This document shows, piece by piece, positions 8,335 through 16,428 of a DNA stretch of 64,000 bases; the first letter of the stretch is position 1, and each line of letters begins with the position of its first letter. This DNA is from Proteus vulgaris (lineage in GTDB: Bacteria > Pseudomonadota > Gammaproteobacteria > Enterobacterales > Enterobacteriaceae). The stretch is taken from assembly GCF_033708015.1 (NCBI RefSeq), contig NZ_CP137920.1:62001-126000 (forward strand), given 5' to 3'. The notes beneath the pieces were generated by a model. The model was not told the origin of the DNA, made no database searches, and worked only from the letters and a program-made list of their open reading frames with translations. A program made the position numbers and the translations under genes.

Positions 8335-8417
8335 GCCCTTTTGTTTATCATTCCTTTTAAAACAAAGGGTTAAATTTTATTTTTAAGGGTAATAAAAGTC
8401 TAGAAAAGTCTTTAAAG

Positions 8418-8465
8418 GTGGACGGAAAGTGGACGTTTTTAGCTGTCGGTGGACAGAATGTGGAC
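8418..8465 (+). other. Integrase arm-type sites, left arm
   Basis: Four GTGGAC hexamers (8418, 8429, 8449, 8460) lie between attL and int. P2 integrase is known to bind arm sites with the core TGTGGACA, and three related copies occur inside attR (39971-39993). This supports a functional P2-type attP. Confidence 0.8.
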
Positions 8466-8484
8466 GCCCAATCTCCTCCTATTT

Positions 8485-9465
8485 TTAAACTTTTATATCA
8501 CCTTTTAGTGGGTTTAACTTTATAGCTAACTGCAAATAATCAGGTGCTAAATGAGCGTATGCCATTGTCTGGTTTATACTCGCATGACCTAATATTTCTT
8601 TCAGTGCTACGATGTTCCCACCATTCATTACAAAATGACTTGCAAACGTATGGCGTAAAACATGTGTCGCTTGCCCATCAGGTAAATCAGGTTTTACTAT
8701 TTTTAGTTTTTTGCGGAAGGTTCCATAATCAACATGAAATAGCTTTCCTGTTTTTCTGGTTTTTATCTCTTTTTCAAGAGAGTCAGAAATTGGAATAATT
8801 CTTTTTTTACCATTCTTTGTATAGGCAAAAGTTACCCTTCCTTGATGAACATGCTTACTATCCAACATTTCAGCTTCACCCCATCTTGCACCAGTGCTAA
8901 GGCATAGTAATGCGATACGGCGATAGTCTCCTGATAATGAATTTAATAAGTGCGATATTTCATCATCACTTAAAAAAGTGAGTTCAGGCGGCTTTTCTTT
9001 TAATGGCGGTAATCCTCTCAATGGGTTATCACCTTTGTACATTTCGAGTTTTTTTAATGCGCTTATCATTCCAGATAGACGATACATATCCCTGTTTATC
9101 GTTGATGGACTCACTCCATCAAAAAGGCGCATTCCTCTATGTTCTAGTAATGCATGTTTATCAAGTTGGTTCATTGTTGGATCATCAAGCGCATTCACTG
9201 TTTTAATTAAATGCCTTTTCTCTATCGAACCGTTTTTTAATGTTTGTCCGTGATATAGCCACCACTTATCAAGTAGCTCACTTAATCGAATTCTTCCTGA
9301 TTGGACTTTATCGCTAGAAAATTTCTTAGCGTTAACAATTGTATATTTCTCAAAATTTGTAGCTTCTATCTTGCGATCAAATATCCTTCTGACTCGCTGA
9401 CCATCTTTTCCGTTTGGGCGAATATCCACTTCATAACGACCATCATTGAGCTTCTTAATTGCCAT
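8485..9465 (-). CDS. int: P2-type tyrosine integrase
   Basis: A 326-aa site-specific recombinase. The N-terminal region MAIKKLNDGRYEVDIRPNG reads like P2 Int, and the catalytic domain shows the first arginine in STGARWGEAE, HVLRHTFASHF (His-x-x-Arg), LGHASINQT and the tyrosine nucleophile in MAYAHL. I chose the ATG at 9465 because GGAGG lies 8 bp upstream and the protein then begins as in P2; an upstream in-frame start at 9522 has no such support. It lies next to attL and points towards it. With Cox it would excise the prophage. Confidence 0.95.
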   Translation of the reverse strand: MAIKKLNDGRYEVDIRPNGKDGQRVRRIFDRKIEATNFEKYTIVNAKKFSSDKVQSGRIRLSELLDKWWLYHGQTLKNGSIEKRHLIKTVNALDDPTMNQLDKHALLEHRGMRLFDGVSPSTINRDMYRLSGMISALKKLEMYKGDNPLRGLPPLKEKPPELTFLSDDEISHLLNSLSGDYRRIALLCLSTGARWGEAEMLDSKHVHQGRVTFAYTKNGKKRIIPISDSLEKEIKTRKTGKLFHVDYGTFRKKLKIVKPDLPDGQATHVLRHTFASHFVMNGGNIVALKEILGHASINQTMAYAHLAPDYLQLAIKLNPLKGDIKV

Positions 9466-9531
9466 AAGTAAGCCCTCCGATGTAACTGACTGACTGCGAC
9501 CAACAGTAATCAGCATATTCATATAAAACGT

Positions 9532-9825
9532 CTAACCAATTTTCTTTTCTGAGTGGGGTAATGTTTCTTTCTCTTGCCCACTGTGTGCGAGGGCTGGTGA
9601 TATTTGGCCAGCTTCAGGTAGTGTTTTGTCACTAATTAACCAAAGTGCATATTTTTCAAACCTAGGGTGATTAGTTATTTTCATCATTGTTGATAATGCG
9701 GGGTCATGATATCCAGCTTCAACCTTTTTTAGCGTACTGATTGATATGTCCATTACTTCACATAATTGCATTTGTGTTAATCCTTCAGCATTACGGATGG
9801 CTTTAAGTTTCTCAGAAATATTCAT
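9532..9825 (-). CDS. P2-type immunity repressor C
   Basis: A 97-aa protein with one N-terminal helix-turn-helix (LTQMQLCEVMDISISTLKKV, residues 18-37), as in the small P2 C repressor (99 aa). It is transcribed with int and divergently from cox. Two copies of AGTTC-N8-GAAC in the divergent region are the likely operators. It has no LexA-type peptidase domain, so the repressor itself should not be cleaved in an SOS response. The C-terminal 30 residues are polar and unassigned. Confidence 0.88.
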   Translation of the reverse strand: MNISEKLKAIRNAEGLTQMQLCEVMDISISTLKKVEAGYHDPALSTMMKITNHPRFEKYALWLISDKTLPEAGQISPALAHSGQEKETLPHSEKKIG

Positions 9826-9830
9826 TGACG

Positions 9831-9848
9831 AGTTCCATTATACGAACT
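9831..9848. promoter_or_regulatory. Repressor operator O1
   Basis: Inverted repeat AGTTC-N8-GAACT, 6 bp upstream of the repressor start codon. Together with O2, 30 bp away (about three helical turns), it matches the two directly spaced operators of P2-like switches. Which of the two promoters it covers cannot be told without transcript data. Confidence 0.8.
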
Positions 9849-9860
9849 AAGATTGTCAAA

Positions 9861-9878
9861 AGTTCAAATACATGAACC
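9861..9878. promoter_or_regulatory. Repressor operator O2
   Basis: Second copy of the AGTTC-N8-GAAC motif, same orientation as O1 and 30 bp from it, in the repressor-cox divergent region. The conserved half-sites and identical spacers argue for cooperative repressor binding. Confidence 0.8.
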
Positions 9879-9949
9879 TTTGAGAGCGTAAAAACCCATA
9901 AAACCGAAAATAAAGGGTTTTAAAGGGCTTGATCTAACGAGGGTAGCAA

Positions 9950-10222
9950 ATGAATAAAGAAATAATCAATGTGAAATTCCCTGTAAGTGCGGTGCCACTC
10001 GCAAAGTTTGCGGAATTAATAGGGAAAGGTTACGAAGCCACTAGATCAATGGCTAAAGCGGGTAAGTTACCAATTATTGAATTTCGTGATCCTATGAAGC
10101 CAGATGCTAGAGCTGGTGAATTATGGGTGAGCATCACCGAATTTAATCGTGGAATGGATGATGCATATTACAATTTACCAAAAGAACAACGTGACGCATG
10201 GCGTTTATGGATAGGGCTATAA
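9950..10222 (+). CDS. cox: Cox regulator / excisionase
   Basis: A 90-aa protein matching P2 Cox (91 aa) in layout: a winged-helix N-terminal half (PLAKFAELIGKGYEATRSM), the AGELWVS strand, and the C-terminal RDAWRLWIGL. In P2, Cox represses the C promoter, directs Int to excision, and can activate satellite P4. It is the first rightward early gene, with GAGGG upstream. An identity as Apl of phage 186 is the close alternative; length and C-terminus favour Cox. Confidence 0.87.
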   Translation: MNKEIINVKFPVSAVPLAKFAELIGKGYEATRSMAKAGKLPIIEFRDPMKPDARAGELWVSITEFNRGMDDAYYNLPKEQRDAWRLWIGL

Positions 10223-10223
10223 G

Positions 10224-10412
10224 ATGCAGGTGAAACAAATTACAGAGCATAGTTTTATGTATCGCGGTTTCACAATTATTAAACTGCCAAGAAAAGCAGT
10301 AACACCGATAACTCGTTATCACGTTTGGCTAGATGATCAGTCATTCGGTAAGTTTGATGCAATGGCGGAAGCAACTAAATATATCGACTTATTAAAAGGT
10401 GACATTCAATGA
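10224..10412 (+). CDS. Hypothetical early phage protein
   Basis: A 62-aa basic protein starting one base after the cox stop. It has no recognised domain; the central YRGFTIIKLPRK and YHVWLDD segments look like short beta strands. It occupies the place of small P2 early orfs such as orf78. Overlap of its stop with the next start shows it is translated in the early operon. Confidence 0.65.
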   Translation: MQVKQITEHSFMYRGFTIIKLPRKAVTPITRYHVWLDDQSFGKFDAMAEATKYIDLLKGDIQ

Positions 10413-10558
10413 ACCAATTAATTAAGCAAAGAAATAAATATAAATTAAGCAGTGAATCTTTTACTTATAAAAGTAAAAAGTATTCAAAGGCAGATAAAGC
10501 AACATTAGTTTTATGCGCCATTGTTATTGTTTCATTTCTTGTGAAAGTTTCTATCTAG
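10409..10558 (+). CDS. Small membrane protein, early operon
   Basis: A 49-aa open frame whose ATG overlaps the preceding stop. The first 30 residues are lysine-rich and soluble; the C-terminus is one predicted membrane helix (ATLVLCAIVIVSFLVKVSI). Translational coupling and perfect packing (8 bp to the next start) make it a real small gene. The function is unknown; superinfection exclusion or membrane anchoring would be guesses. Confidence 0.6.
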   Translation: MNQLIKQRNKYKLSSESFTYKSKKYSKADKATLVLCAIVIVSFLVKVSI

Positions 10559-10566
10559 GTATTGTT

Positions 10567-10962
10567 ATGAATGCCGCGGAGCTTATTCAAGCAAGAGAGC
10601 AACTACAAGGCAATGATGATTTTTATCAGCCTAAAGTGGTAAAGCACTATCGTAATGATGGTCTTTCATTTGATGAGCGCGTCAGTGGTATGAATAAAAC
10701 AGCAGAAGTTAGGGCTGATTTATTAAGTAAGTTAAATAAAAATAGTGATGATATTCAGGTTAGTGAGTTTCTTGATTATTTAAAGAATGAAAATAGCCGT
10801 ATATATCAGATGATTTATTACCTTGCTGAGATAGAAAAAGAAAAGAACGGAATAGATTATTTATTATTAAAGAGGAAAGATAAAATAAAAATAATTAATG
10901 CACTTCATCAAATAAAAGTATTAAGCGCATTAATCCCGAATAAATTAGCAATGCCTATTTAA
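10567..10962 (+). CDS. Hypothetical early protein, positional candidate for replication protein B
   Basis: A 131-aa protein without recognised domains, mostly helical and charged. I set the start at ATG 10567, which fits directly after the small membrane gene; an upstream frame opening at 10513 would overlap it fully. In P2 the gene after cox and orf78 is B, which loads the host DnaB helicase, but gpB is longer (166 aa) and I cannot confirm homology by eye. Confidence 0.6.
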   Translation: MNAAELIQAREQLQGNDDFYQPKVVKHYRNDGLSFDERVSGMNKTAEVRADLLSKLNKNSDDIQVSEFLDYLKNENSRIYQMIYYLAEIEKEKNGIDYLLLKRKDKIKIINALHQIKVLSALIPNKLAMPI

Positions 10963-11029
10963 TTACACCTAAAAAATAAATGACATTTATTGTCAGGATT
11001 TTTTATATCTGATTATCAGAGGTCTGATT

Positions 11030-11338
11030 ATGTCTGAAAAAAGTGATTCTTCAACAATAATAAAAATTACACATCAAAGATTTCTAAATGAAATTAGTAA
11101 AGTAAAAAACGAAGATAATTCAATCAATACTGTAAATAACATTGATTTAATGACGGATTTAATTAAAGCCGTTCGAGAAGATGAAAGAAAATCTCGGGCG
11201 GTTTTTTATACGGTTCGTTTGCATTCATTGATATCAAAAATAACAAGCGAACAAATGGAACTCCCTGAAATAGTTCAGTTAGTGGAAGGGGAAATTGAGA
11301 ATATCGAACATCAAGCACAGGAATGGAATTATGTCTAA
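11030..11338 (+). CDS. DUF2732-like early phage protein
   Basis: A 102-aa protein. Its central part, DLIKAVREDERKSRAVFYTV, followed by RLHSLISKI, resembles the DUF2732 family found in P2-like early regions. Function unknown. A ribosome site (AGAGG) precedes the ATG, and its stop overlaps the following zinc-finger gene. Confidence 0.6.
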   Translation: MSEKSDSSTIIKITHQRFLNEISKVKNEDNSINTVNNIDLMTDLIKAVREDERKSRAVFYTVRLHSLISKITSEQMELPEIVQLVEGEIENIEHQAQEWNYV

Positions 11339-11552
11339 AGAAATGGATTTAGCCTGCGAGCAATCACAGTTATTGCTTGATAAACAAATAAAAGCGGTAA
11401 CAGGGCGTTATGTAGGTGTTTCTGCCTTTGAATGTGAAGATTGCGGTCGTGAGATACCCGAAAAGCGCCGTATTGCAGTAATGGGATGCATCCGCTGTGC
11501 TGATTGTCAGACAGTGCATGAACTGAAATCTAAGCATTATCGGAGTGTTTAA
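11331..11552 (+). CDS. TraR/DksA-type zinc-finger protein
   Basis: A 73-aa protein with the four-cysteine zinc finger CEDCGREIP...GCIRCADCQ (about residues 37-61), as in the short TraR/DksA-like proteins common in P2-type phages (P2 orf82). Such proteins act on RNA polymerase through the secondary channel, without ppGpp in the case of TraR. The start at 11331 overlaps the previous gene's end by 8 bp. Confidence 0.85.
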   Translation: MSKEMDLACEQSQLLLDKQIKAVTGRYVGVSAFECEDCGREIPEKRRIAVMGCIRCADCQTVHELKSKHYRSV

Positions 11553-11553
11553 G

Positions 11554-11862
11554 ATGCAACGATATACTCATGAGTTAAAAGTAAAACCTCAATATTTCAA
11601 GCAAGCGCTTACAGGTGAAAGAAAAGCGGAGTGTCGCCGAGCTGATAGAGATTTTCAAGTCGGTGATATTTTAGTTTTGCGTGAATTTAATTCTATTCCA
11701 CCAAGAGAATTCAGACACCTTTTTCATTATGGCGAATATACGGGAAATGTTATTAGAGCAGTTATTACAGATATCACCTGTATTAATTCTATTATTCCAG
11801 AGTTAGGAGATAAACCTAAATTTGTAATGCTTTCATTTTCTATTATTGAGGATGATGAGTAA
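11554..11862 (+). CDS. DUF3850 (ASCH/PUA-like) protein
   Basis: A 102-aa protein starting HELKVKPQYFKQALTGERKA and continuing RRADRDFQVGDILVLREF, the signature of DUF3850, an ASCH-type fold suspected to bind RNA or modified bases. The ATG at 11554 overlaps the end of the zinc-finger gene region by position only (one base after its stop). Its own stop overlaps the methylase start (TAATG). Confidence 0.78.
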   Translation: MQRYTHELKVKPQYFKQALTGERKAECRRADRDFQVGDILVLREFNSIPPREFRHLFHYGEYTGNVIRAVITDITCINSIIPELGDKPKFVMLSFSIIEDDE

Positions 11863-12689
11863 TGGCTAATAAAACCATTCTGAAATGGGCTGGCTCAAAA
11901 GTTCGTATCATGGATAAATTAATCCCGCATTTGCCAAAAACAAACCGCTTAGTTGAGCCGTTTTCAGGGTCTTGTGCGGTTATGATGAATACAGAATATG
12001 AAGAATATTTAATTGCTGATGCCAATCAGGATTTAATTAGTTTATATCGTAATGTCGTAGAACATACTGAAATAATGGCACGTAAAGAGTTCTATGCGTG
12101 GGAAGAAAACAATCATAAAAATGATTACATTTCTATTAGAAAGTTATTTAATTCAATTAAGATATTAGATAAAAGCGAGTGTGACCAATATATACAATCT
12201 GCTCGATTTCTATATTTAAATCGTCATTGCTTTAATGGTTTATGTCGATATAACAATTCAGGTGAATTTAACGTGCCATTTGGAACATATGGACGCGTTT
12301 ATTTTCCAGAGGAAGAAATTAGGCAATTTGCTGAAAAAGCCACTAATGCCATTATCGCCTGTTTAGAATGGCAAGATACTTTGTCACTTGTTGACTTCGG
12401 TGATGGTGTTTATTGTGATCCTCCATATATGGGTGATGAGAAATGTTTTACTAAATATCATCACACTGATTTTACTCACGCTCATCAAATTGAATTAGCT
12501 CAAGCGTTAAAGGCATTAAATCAATCACAAGGTAACCCGATTACCGTCTCTAATTCCATTCATGCAAAAGAGCTGTATGCCGACCTCGGTTTTATTACTC
12601 ACGAGATTGATGCGCCTCGTTCTATTTCTGCAAATGGAAATCGCCAATCAGCAAAAGAAATTATCGCCGTATTGCCGGAGGTGTGCTGA
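11862..12689 (+). CDS. Dam-type DNA adenine methyltransferase
   Basis: A 275-aa N6-adenine methyltransferase of the DpnM/Dam class. Motif I, which binds AdoMet, is LKWAGSK near the start. NRLVEPFSGSCAVMMNT follows, and the catalytic motif is CDPPYMG. The target is presumably GATC, as for Dam, though specificity is not readable by eye. Phage Dam enzymes protect against restriction or alter host gene regulation. It has no partner endonuclease nearby, so it is an orphan. Confidence 0.92.
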   Translation: MANKTILKWAGSKVRIMDKLIPHLPKTNRLVEPFSGSCAVMMNTEYEEYLIADANQDLISLYRNVVEHTEIMARKEFYAWEENNHKNDYISIRKLFNSIKILDKSECDQYIQSARFLYLNRHCFNGLCRYNNSGEFNVPFGTYGRVYFPEEEIRQFAEKATNAIIACLEWQDTLSLVDFGDGVYCDPPYMGDEKCFTKYHHTDFTHAHQIELAQALKALNQSQGNPITVSNSIHAKELYADLGFITHEIDAPRSISANGNRQSAKEIIAVLPEVC

Positions 12690-13012
12690 TGGAACAGGGT
12701 TATGTTGATATTCAAGATCCAAAAAATGGAGTGCATATTACTGGCACCCGTTTTGCTATCGTTTATTGGAAAAAACGATTTGGATTAATTGAAGTCACTG
12801 TTATTGATGGTCGTGTGCGCCGTGAAGTGATTGCGTGGTATGACTCAGCGGTCAATGTAACTGCTGGCGTTGTTGGTGCGCATGTGAGTCGTGTTATTTG
12901 CGCAGAAATTAAGTCTATCTCTGAATTGATAGAGATAATGACTCACGTCGCTAAATTGTGCGAAACAGCCATTGAAATTATTGATCCGAAGCGTTTAGGC
13001 GGTGTGCTGTAA
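12689..13012 (+). CDS. Hypothetical early phage protein
   Basis: A 107-aa protein with no recognised domain, rich in short beta segments (RFAIVYWKKRFGLIEVTVI). The ATG overlaps the methylase stop (ATGA-type junction) and its stop overlaps the start of gene A, so it is translationally coupled on both sides. The function is unknown. Confidence 0.65.
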   Translation: MEQGYVDIQDPKNGVHITGTRFAIVYWKKRFGLIEVTVIDGRVRREVIAWYDSAVNVTAGVVGAHVSRVICAEIKSISELIEIMTHVAKLCETAIEIIDPKRLGGVL

Positions 13013-15378
13013 TGGCTAGCCGTCTAATTGATTTTTCTCAGCCTCCTGTTTCCTATCCTGCTGATATGCAATGGACATATTGGTGGAATGGGAAACAGCA
13101 CGAACCTGTTGTTTATGAAAGACCGCTTACCCGTGAGCAATTGGCTCAGGGGCAAGCGATTTTATTCGATATTGAAAAGCTGCCTCGTTTTCTTAAATCC
13201 CGCTTATTTAAATACATCGAACATCTTAGAAAAGAGAAAACACCTAAAGAAGTTCATAACTGGCTGGTGTTTAAGTTTCATAAAAGTGTCTATCAGCGTT
13301 TGCAAGCTGTTAATGCGCGTTATGGTTTAGCGAAAGATAAGCGTCAATTCTTGTTAGATAGAGATTTTGATCAAGCTATGTTCTTTAATCGCTTGCCCGA
13401 TGCGCATGACAAAATATTGCGTCATATGGCGAAGTCATTCGCGAATGCGTGTGACAACTTATTCGATGAATTAGCTGATCAGGCAATTGCTGAAAATAAC
13501 GGTGATCGTGAGGTTTTACTTAACCTAAAAGTGATTAACCCTATTTATCATCAATTAGGGCAGTTGATTACCTATTTACATGTAACGCCATTGTTTTGGG
13601 GAAAAGTGCAAAAAGGGAAATTAACACCCGAAGATGCGTTATCAGGATTAAGTCGGTTAACTAATGAAGATTGGTGGCTGAAAAAGTTAAAGGCTCATCG
13701 CCAGCGTTGGCGTGAGTCTTTGCACATTGCCTTTGGTGATGTGAATTCAGATAAGACGCCTTACGCCAGTAAAAATGCAGTGCGTGAAGTCAGAGCGCAA
13801 CGTTTAGCGAATATGAATTATCTTGAAATGATGGATATTCAAGATGTTGAATCGGGTGATCGCTTTGACTTAATGGAAAAAGTATTAGCAAGTATCGCTA
13901 ACCCTAAAATTCGCCGTATGGAATTAATGGCGCAAGCCGCAGGTATTCAAAAAGTTGCAGAAGAACGGGGCGATATTGGTTTATTTATTACGTTAACCAC
14001 CCCTTCAAAATACCATCCCACCAAGCAAATTAACGTTTCTAAAGATGAGAAAAAGAAAAAAGTTCTCATTAACGAGAAATGGAATAACAGCGCATACACA
14101 CCGAAAGACGGTCAACGTTATTTAGTGAAAGTTTGGGCGAAAATTCGCACTGCTTTTAAAGATAACGATATTAACGTTTACGGGATCAGAGTTGTTGAGC
14201 CACATCATGATGCCACACCACATTGGCACATGATGATGTTTCTGGATAAATCTCAACGTGCATCAGCGATTGAGATCATGCGTAAGTACGCCCTTGAAGA
14301 AGACGGCGAAGAACGGGGCGCAAAAAAACATCGCTTTGAAGCAAAGCATTTAAATAAAGGCGGTGCTACGGGTTATCTCGCTAAATACATTTCAAAAAAT
14401 ATCGACGGTTATGCGCTAGAGGGCGAAGTTGATGACGAATCGGGAGAGTTATTAACCGAGGTTGCATCAGCCGTTACTGCATGGGCATCAACTTGGCGTA
14501 TTCCTCAATTTCACATGTTTGGCTTACCGTCTAAAGGCGTATGGCGTGAGTGTCGCCGTGTTCGTGGTGTGAGTATCGCTGATAAGTTGGGGGATATAGC
14601 GGAAAAAGTAAGAGCGTCTGCCGATGCAGGAGATTTCGCCGCTTATATCGAACACCAAGGAGGCCCTAACGTTAAGCGTAACCTACAAACATTATTAGTC
14701 GCTCGTACTGTTGCCGATGAGCCGAATTCGTATGATGAAGAAGTGATGCGCGTTATTGGGCTATGTTCACCATTGAAAAGCGGTGATTTAGTAAAAACGC
14801 GTGAGCGTCAGTATCGTTTAGTCCGTAAATCTAAGCAGGATATTGAGGCAATTGAGCATAGGCGTAAGTTAGAAACGGGTCGTGTTTTGACTTTAAAAAG
14901 CGCGATCAGCGCGCCTCGGAGTCCTGTCAATAACTGTGGATCGGGCAGTTCACCCGATATTAAAAACCCACTCAATACCGGCTTAAAATCGCACGTATGG
15001 GGGATTTCTGAGCCTGAATATTTCGACCTACGTTCACAATATAGCGATTGGGAGAAATCATTTGGTGAGGTTTTAGAGCATAAAAAGAGTCAGCGAATAA
15101 TTTCAACAGTGTTATTAAGTGAAAATCAGGAACGTTTGATACCTGAATTCAAAACCTTTGCCGAAAAAATGGGATTGGATTTACCGCCTGACTCAATGTG
15201 GCCAATGGTGATGAACGGTATGCGCCTTAGTTATGGTGATGAAGTGATTTGGTTTGAGAATGGTAGGGTACAAATTGCATCAACAAAAAAACAAGAAATA
15301 GCAGCACAAAATGAGGCTAGAAGTCAGAAGTATAAACAACGGTGCGCTGATGTATTGGCACGGATTATGAAATTTTAA
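13012..15378 (+). CDS. Replication initiator, P2 gene A family
   Basis: A 788-aa HUH endonuclease for rolling-circle replication, close to P2 gpA (761 aa). The metal-binding motif appears as TPHWHMMMF (about residue 400) and the catalytic pair as YLAKYISKN, two tyrosines three residues apart like Y450/Y454 of P2 A. It nicks the origin within its own gene in P2 and joins strands for circular progeny. It ends the early operon; 235 bp separate it from the cargo operon. A C-terminal extension (from about 640) is unassigned. Confidence 0.94.
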   Translation: MASRLIDFSQPPVSYPADMQWTYWWNGKQHEPVVYERPLTREQLAQGQAILFDIEKLPRFLKSRLFKYIEHLRKEKTPKEVHNWLVFKFHKSVYQRLQAVNARYGLAKDKRQFLLDRDFDQAMFFNRLPDAHDKILRHMAKSFANACDNLFDELADQAIAENNGDREVLLNLKVINPIYHQLGQLITYLHVTPLFWGKVQKGKLTPEDALSGLSRLTNEDWWLKKLKAHRQRWRESLHIAFGDVNSDKTPYASKNAVREVRAQRLANMNYLEMMDIQDVESGDRFDLMEKVLASIANPKIRRMELMAQAAGIQKVAEERGDIGLFITLTTPSKYHPTKQINVSKDEKKKKVLINEKWNNSAYTPKDGQRYLVKVWAKIRTAFKDNDINVYGIRVVEPHHDATPHWHMMMFLDKSQRASAIEIMRKYALEEDGEERGAKKHRFEAKHLNKGGATGYLAKYISKNIDGYALEGEVDDESGELLTEVASAVTAWASTWRIPQFHMFGLPSKGVWRECRRVRGVSIADKLGDIAEKVRASADAGDFAAYIEHQGGPNVKRNLQTLLVARTVADEPNSYDEEVMRVIGLCSPLKSGDLVKTRERQYRLVRKSKQDIEAIEHRRKLETGRVLTLKSAISAPRSPVNNCGSGSSPDIKNPLNTGLKSHVWGISEPEYFDLRSQYSDWEKSFGEVLEHKKSQRIISTVLLSENQERLIPEFKTFAEKMGLDLPPDSMWPMVMNGMRLSYGDEVIWFENGRVQIASTKKQEIAAQNEARSQKYKQRCADVLARIMKF

Positions 15379-15401
15379 TATATTTTTTTAGTATGATATT
15401 T

Positions 15402-15586
15402 GTGTGTAATTTTAAATTACACACTTATTTAAAAATACGTGATGTTAATCTTGTTATAAGCTAAAAATTATTAATGCGATCTAAGCTTTATTTTTAATCT
15501 GTTGATTTTTAAATGAATTTTAAAAGGTATTTTTGTGTAAAATTTCGTCTAATGTATATGAAAAGTGTGTAACTTGATGCTATAAT
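15402..15586 (+). promoter_or_regulatory. Control region of the cargo operon
   Basis: A perfect 11-bp inverted repeat (15402-15412 and 15414-15424, GTGTGTAATTT) opens the gap after gene A. Two more GTGTAA-type copies lie at 15534-15545 and 15565-15573. The last sits just upstream of a good -10, TATAAT (15581-15586), which has no strong -35. The start codon is 28 bp further on. This suggests an own promoter with an operator read by a DNA-binding protein, perhaps the HTH protein of the operon (inference). Confidence 0.5.
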
Positions 15587-15613
15587 GTTTGCATTACTTA
15601 TGAGGTGTTGAGA

Positions 15614-16396
15614 ATGGATGATTACGGATTAGTATATATGCTAGTAAAAGTGGAGTTCGGTAGAATTCCAGACAGTGTTTTCTTAGAGAAGATAGGCCAC
15701 TTTGCCCATAATTTAAGGAAAGACTATATTACTGCACCAATGATGCATATAAAAGCCTTTAAAATGAATATGAATGTTATTAATAATGGGCAACCAGAAG
15801 TAACTCATTTTGAAGTGCCTATGGTTACGTTATTGTCACCAAACAAAGATTATGGTGTGCGTGTGGCTCCTGATTTTTTCGTAGTACACACGAGGAAATA
15901 TCAGAATTTTTCTGATATAAGCGAACGAGTTAAAAAAATATTAGATTCCCTAATTGAGCAGTTCGATATTTCATTTTATTCATTTTTGGGTATGAGATAC
16001 GTTAATAAAATAAAATATGACAATGAATATGAGTTTTCTAAGGAGATTACTCGTTCTGAATTTTTACAACCGAGAGTATGTGATTGGCCTAGAGCTGGCA
16101 GTAATATGTTATCTAATTATTTAGATATGAGTACAGGGGTTGCTGTGACTTTAAATACAGGAATAGTCATTGATAGTGATATTTTGCCACCCGAATTAAT
16201 GGAGGTAGCTTCTGATATCATAACTCAGCCTAAGGTACTTCAAGGTCCTGTTGCTCACATTGACATTGATGTTAATCTTTCATCTGGAGAAGGTGAATCA
16301 AAAGAAATAAATGTTGATGAAATAATTAATAATATGAGTATATTGAGAAATACGGCTAATCGAGCATATAAAAATATAACTAAAAATGAAAATTAA
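15614..16396 (+). CDS. TIGR04255-like protein, first gene of cargo operon
   Basis: A 260-aa protein. The stretch SFLGMRYVNKIKYD matches the 'GLRYxN' hallmark of the TIGR04255 family (sporadically distributed proteins of unknown function), and the start, LVYMLVKVEFGRIP, fits its first strand. No signal peptide or membrane helix. I chose ATG 15614, with GAGG 9 bp before, over a TTG three codons upstream. AT content is higher than that of the phage backbone. The two following genes are read in the same direction with gaps of 32 and 12 bp, so they form one operon in the slot where P2 has tin and old. Confidence 0.65.
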   Translation: MDDYGLVYMLVKVEFGRIPDSVFLEKIGHFAHNLRKDYITAPMMHIKAFKMNMNVINNGQPEVTHFEVPMVTLLSPNKDYGVRVAPDFFVVHTRKYQNFSDISERVKKILDSLIEQFDISFYSFLGMRYVNKIKYDNEYEFSKEITRSEFLQPRVCDWPRAGSNMLSNYLDMSTGVAVTLNTGIVIDSDILPPELMEVASDIITQPKVLQGPVAHIDIDVNLSSGEGESKEINVDEIINNMSILRNTANRAYKNITKNEN

Positions 16397-16428
16397 TGTT
16401 GTAAATTATTCTATATTTTGGAGGGCAC

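Larger units (their letters stand above)
8271..8336 (+). ncRNA. cpxQ: CpxQ sRNA from the cpxP 3'UTR, interrupted boundary with prophage
   Basis: The cpxP 3'UTR contains TTTTCCTTGCCATAGACACC followed by ATCCCTGTCTT and a strong terminator. As I recall it, this is the sequence of E. coli CpxQ, which is cut from the cpxP mRNA by RNase E and represses envelope-protein mRNAs with Hfq. Only the terminator stem sequence differs. The left boundary is set by analogy with the E. coli processing site. The prophage attachment core starts at GACACC inside the sRNA, so bases from 8287 on are shared with attR, yet the attL copy is complete. Processing and expression are not shown here. Confidence 0.8.

Noticed and set aside
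9532..9825. SOS-cleavable CI-type repressor
   Set aside because: At 97 aa with one HTH it is the short P2 C type and has no peptidase domain.
11862..12689. A restriction-modification system around the Dam-like gene
   Set aside because: No endonuclease next to it; the neighbours are small early genes without nuclease motifs.
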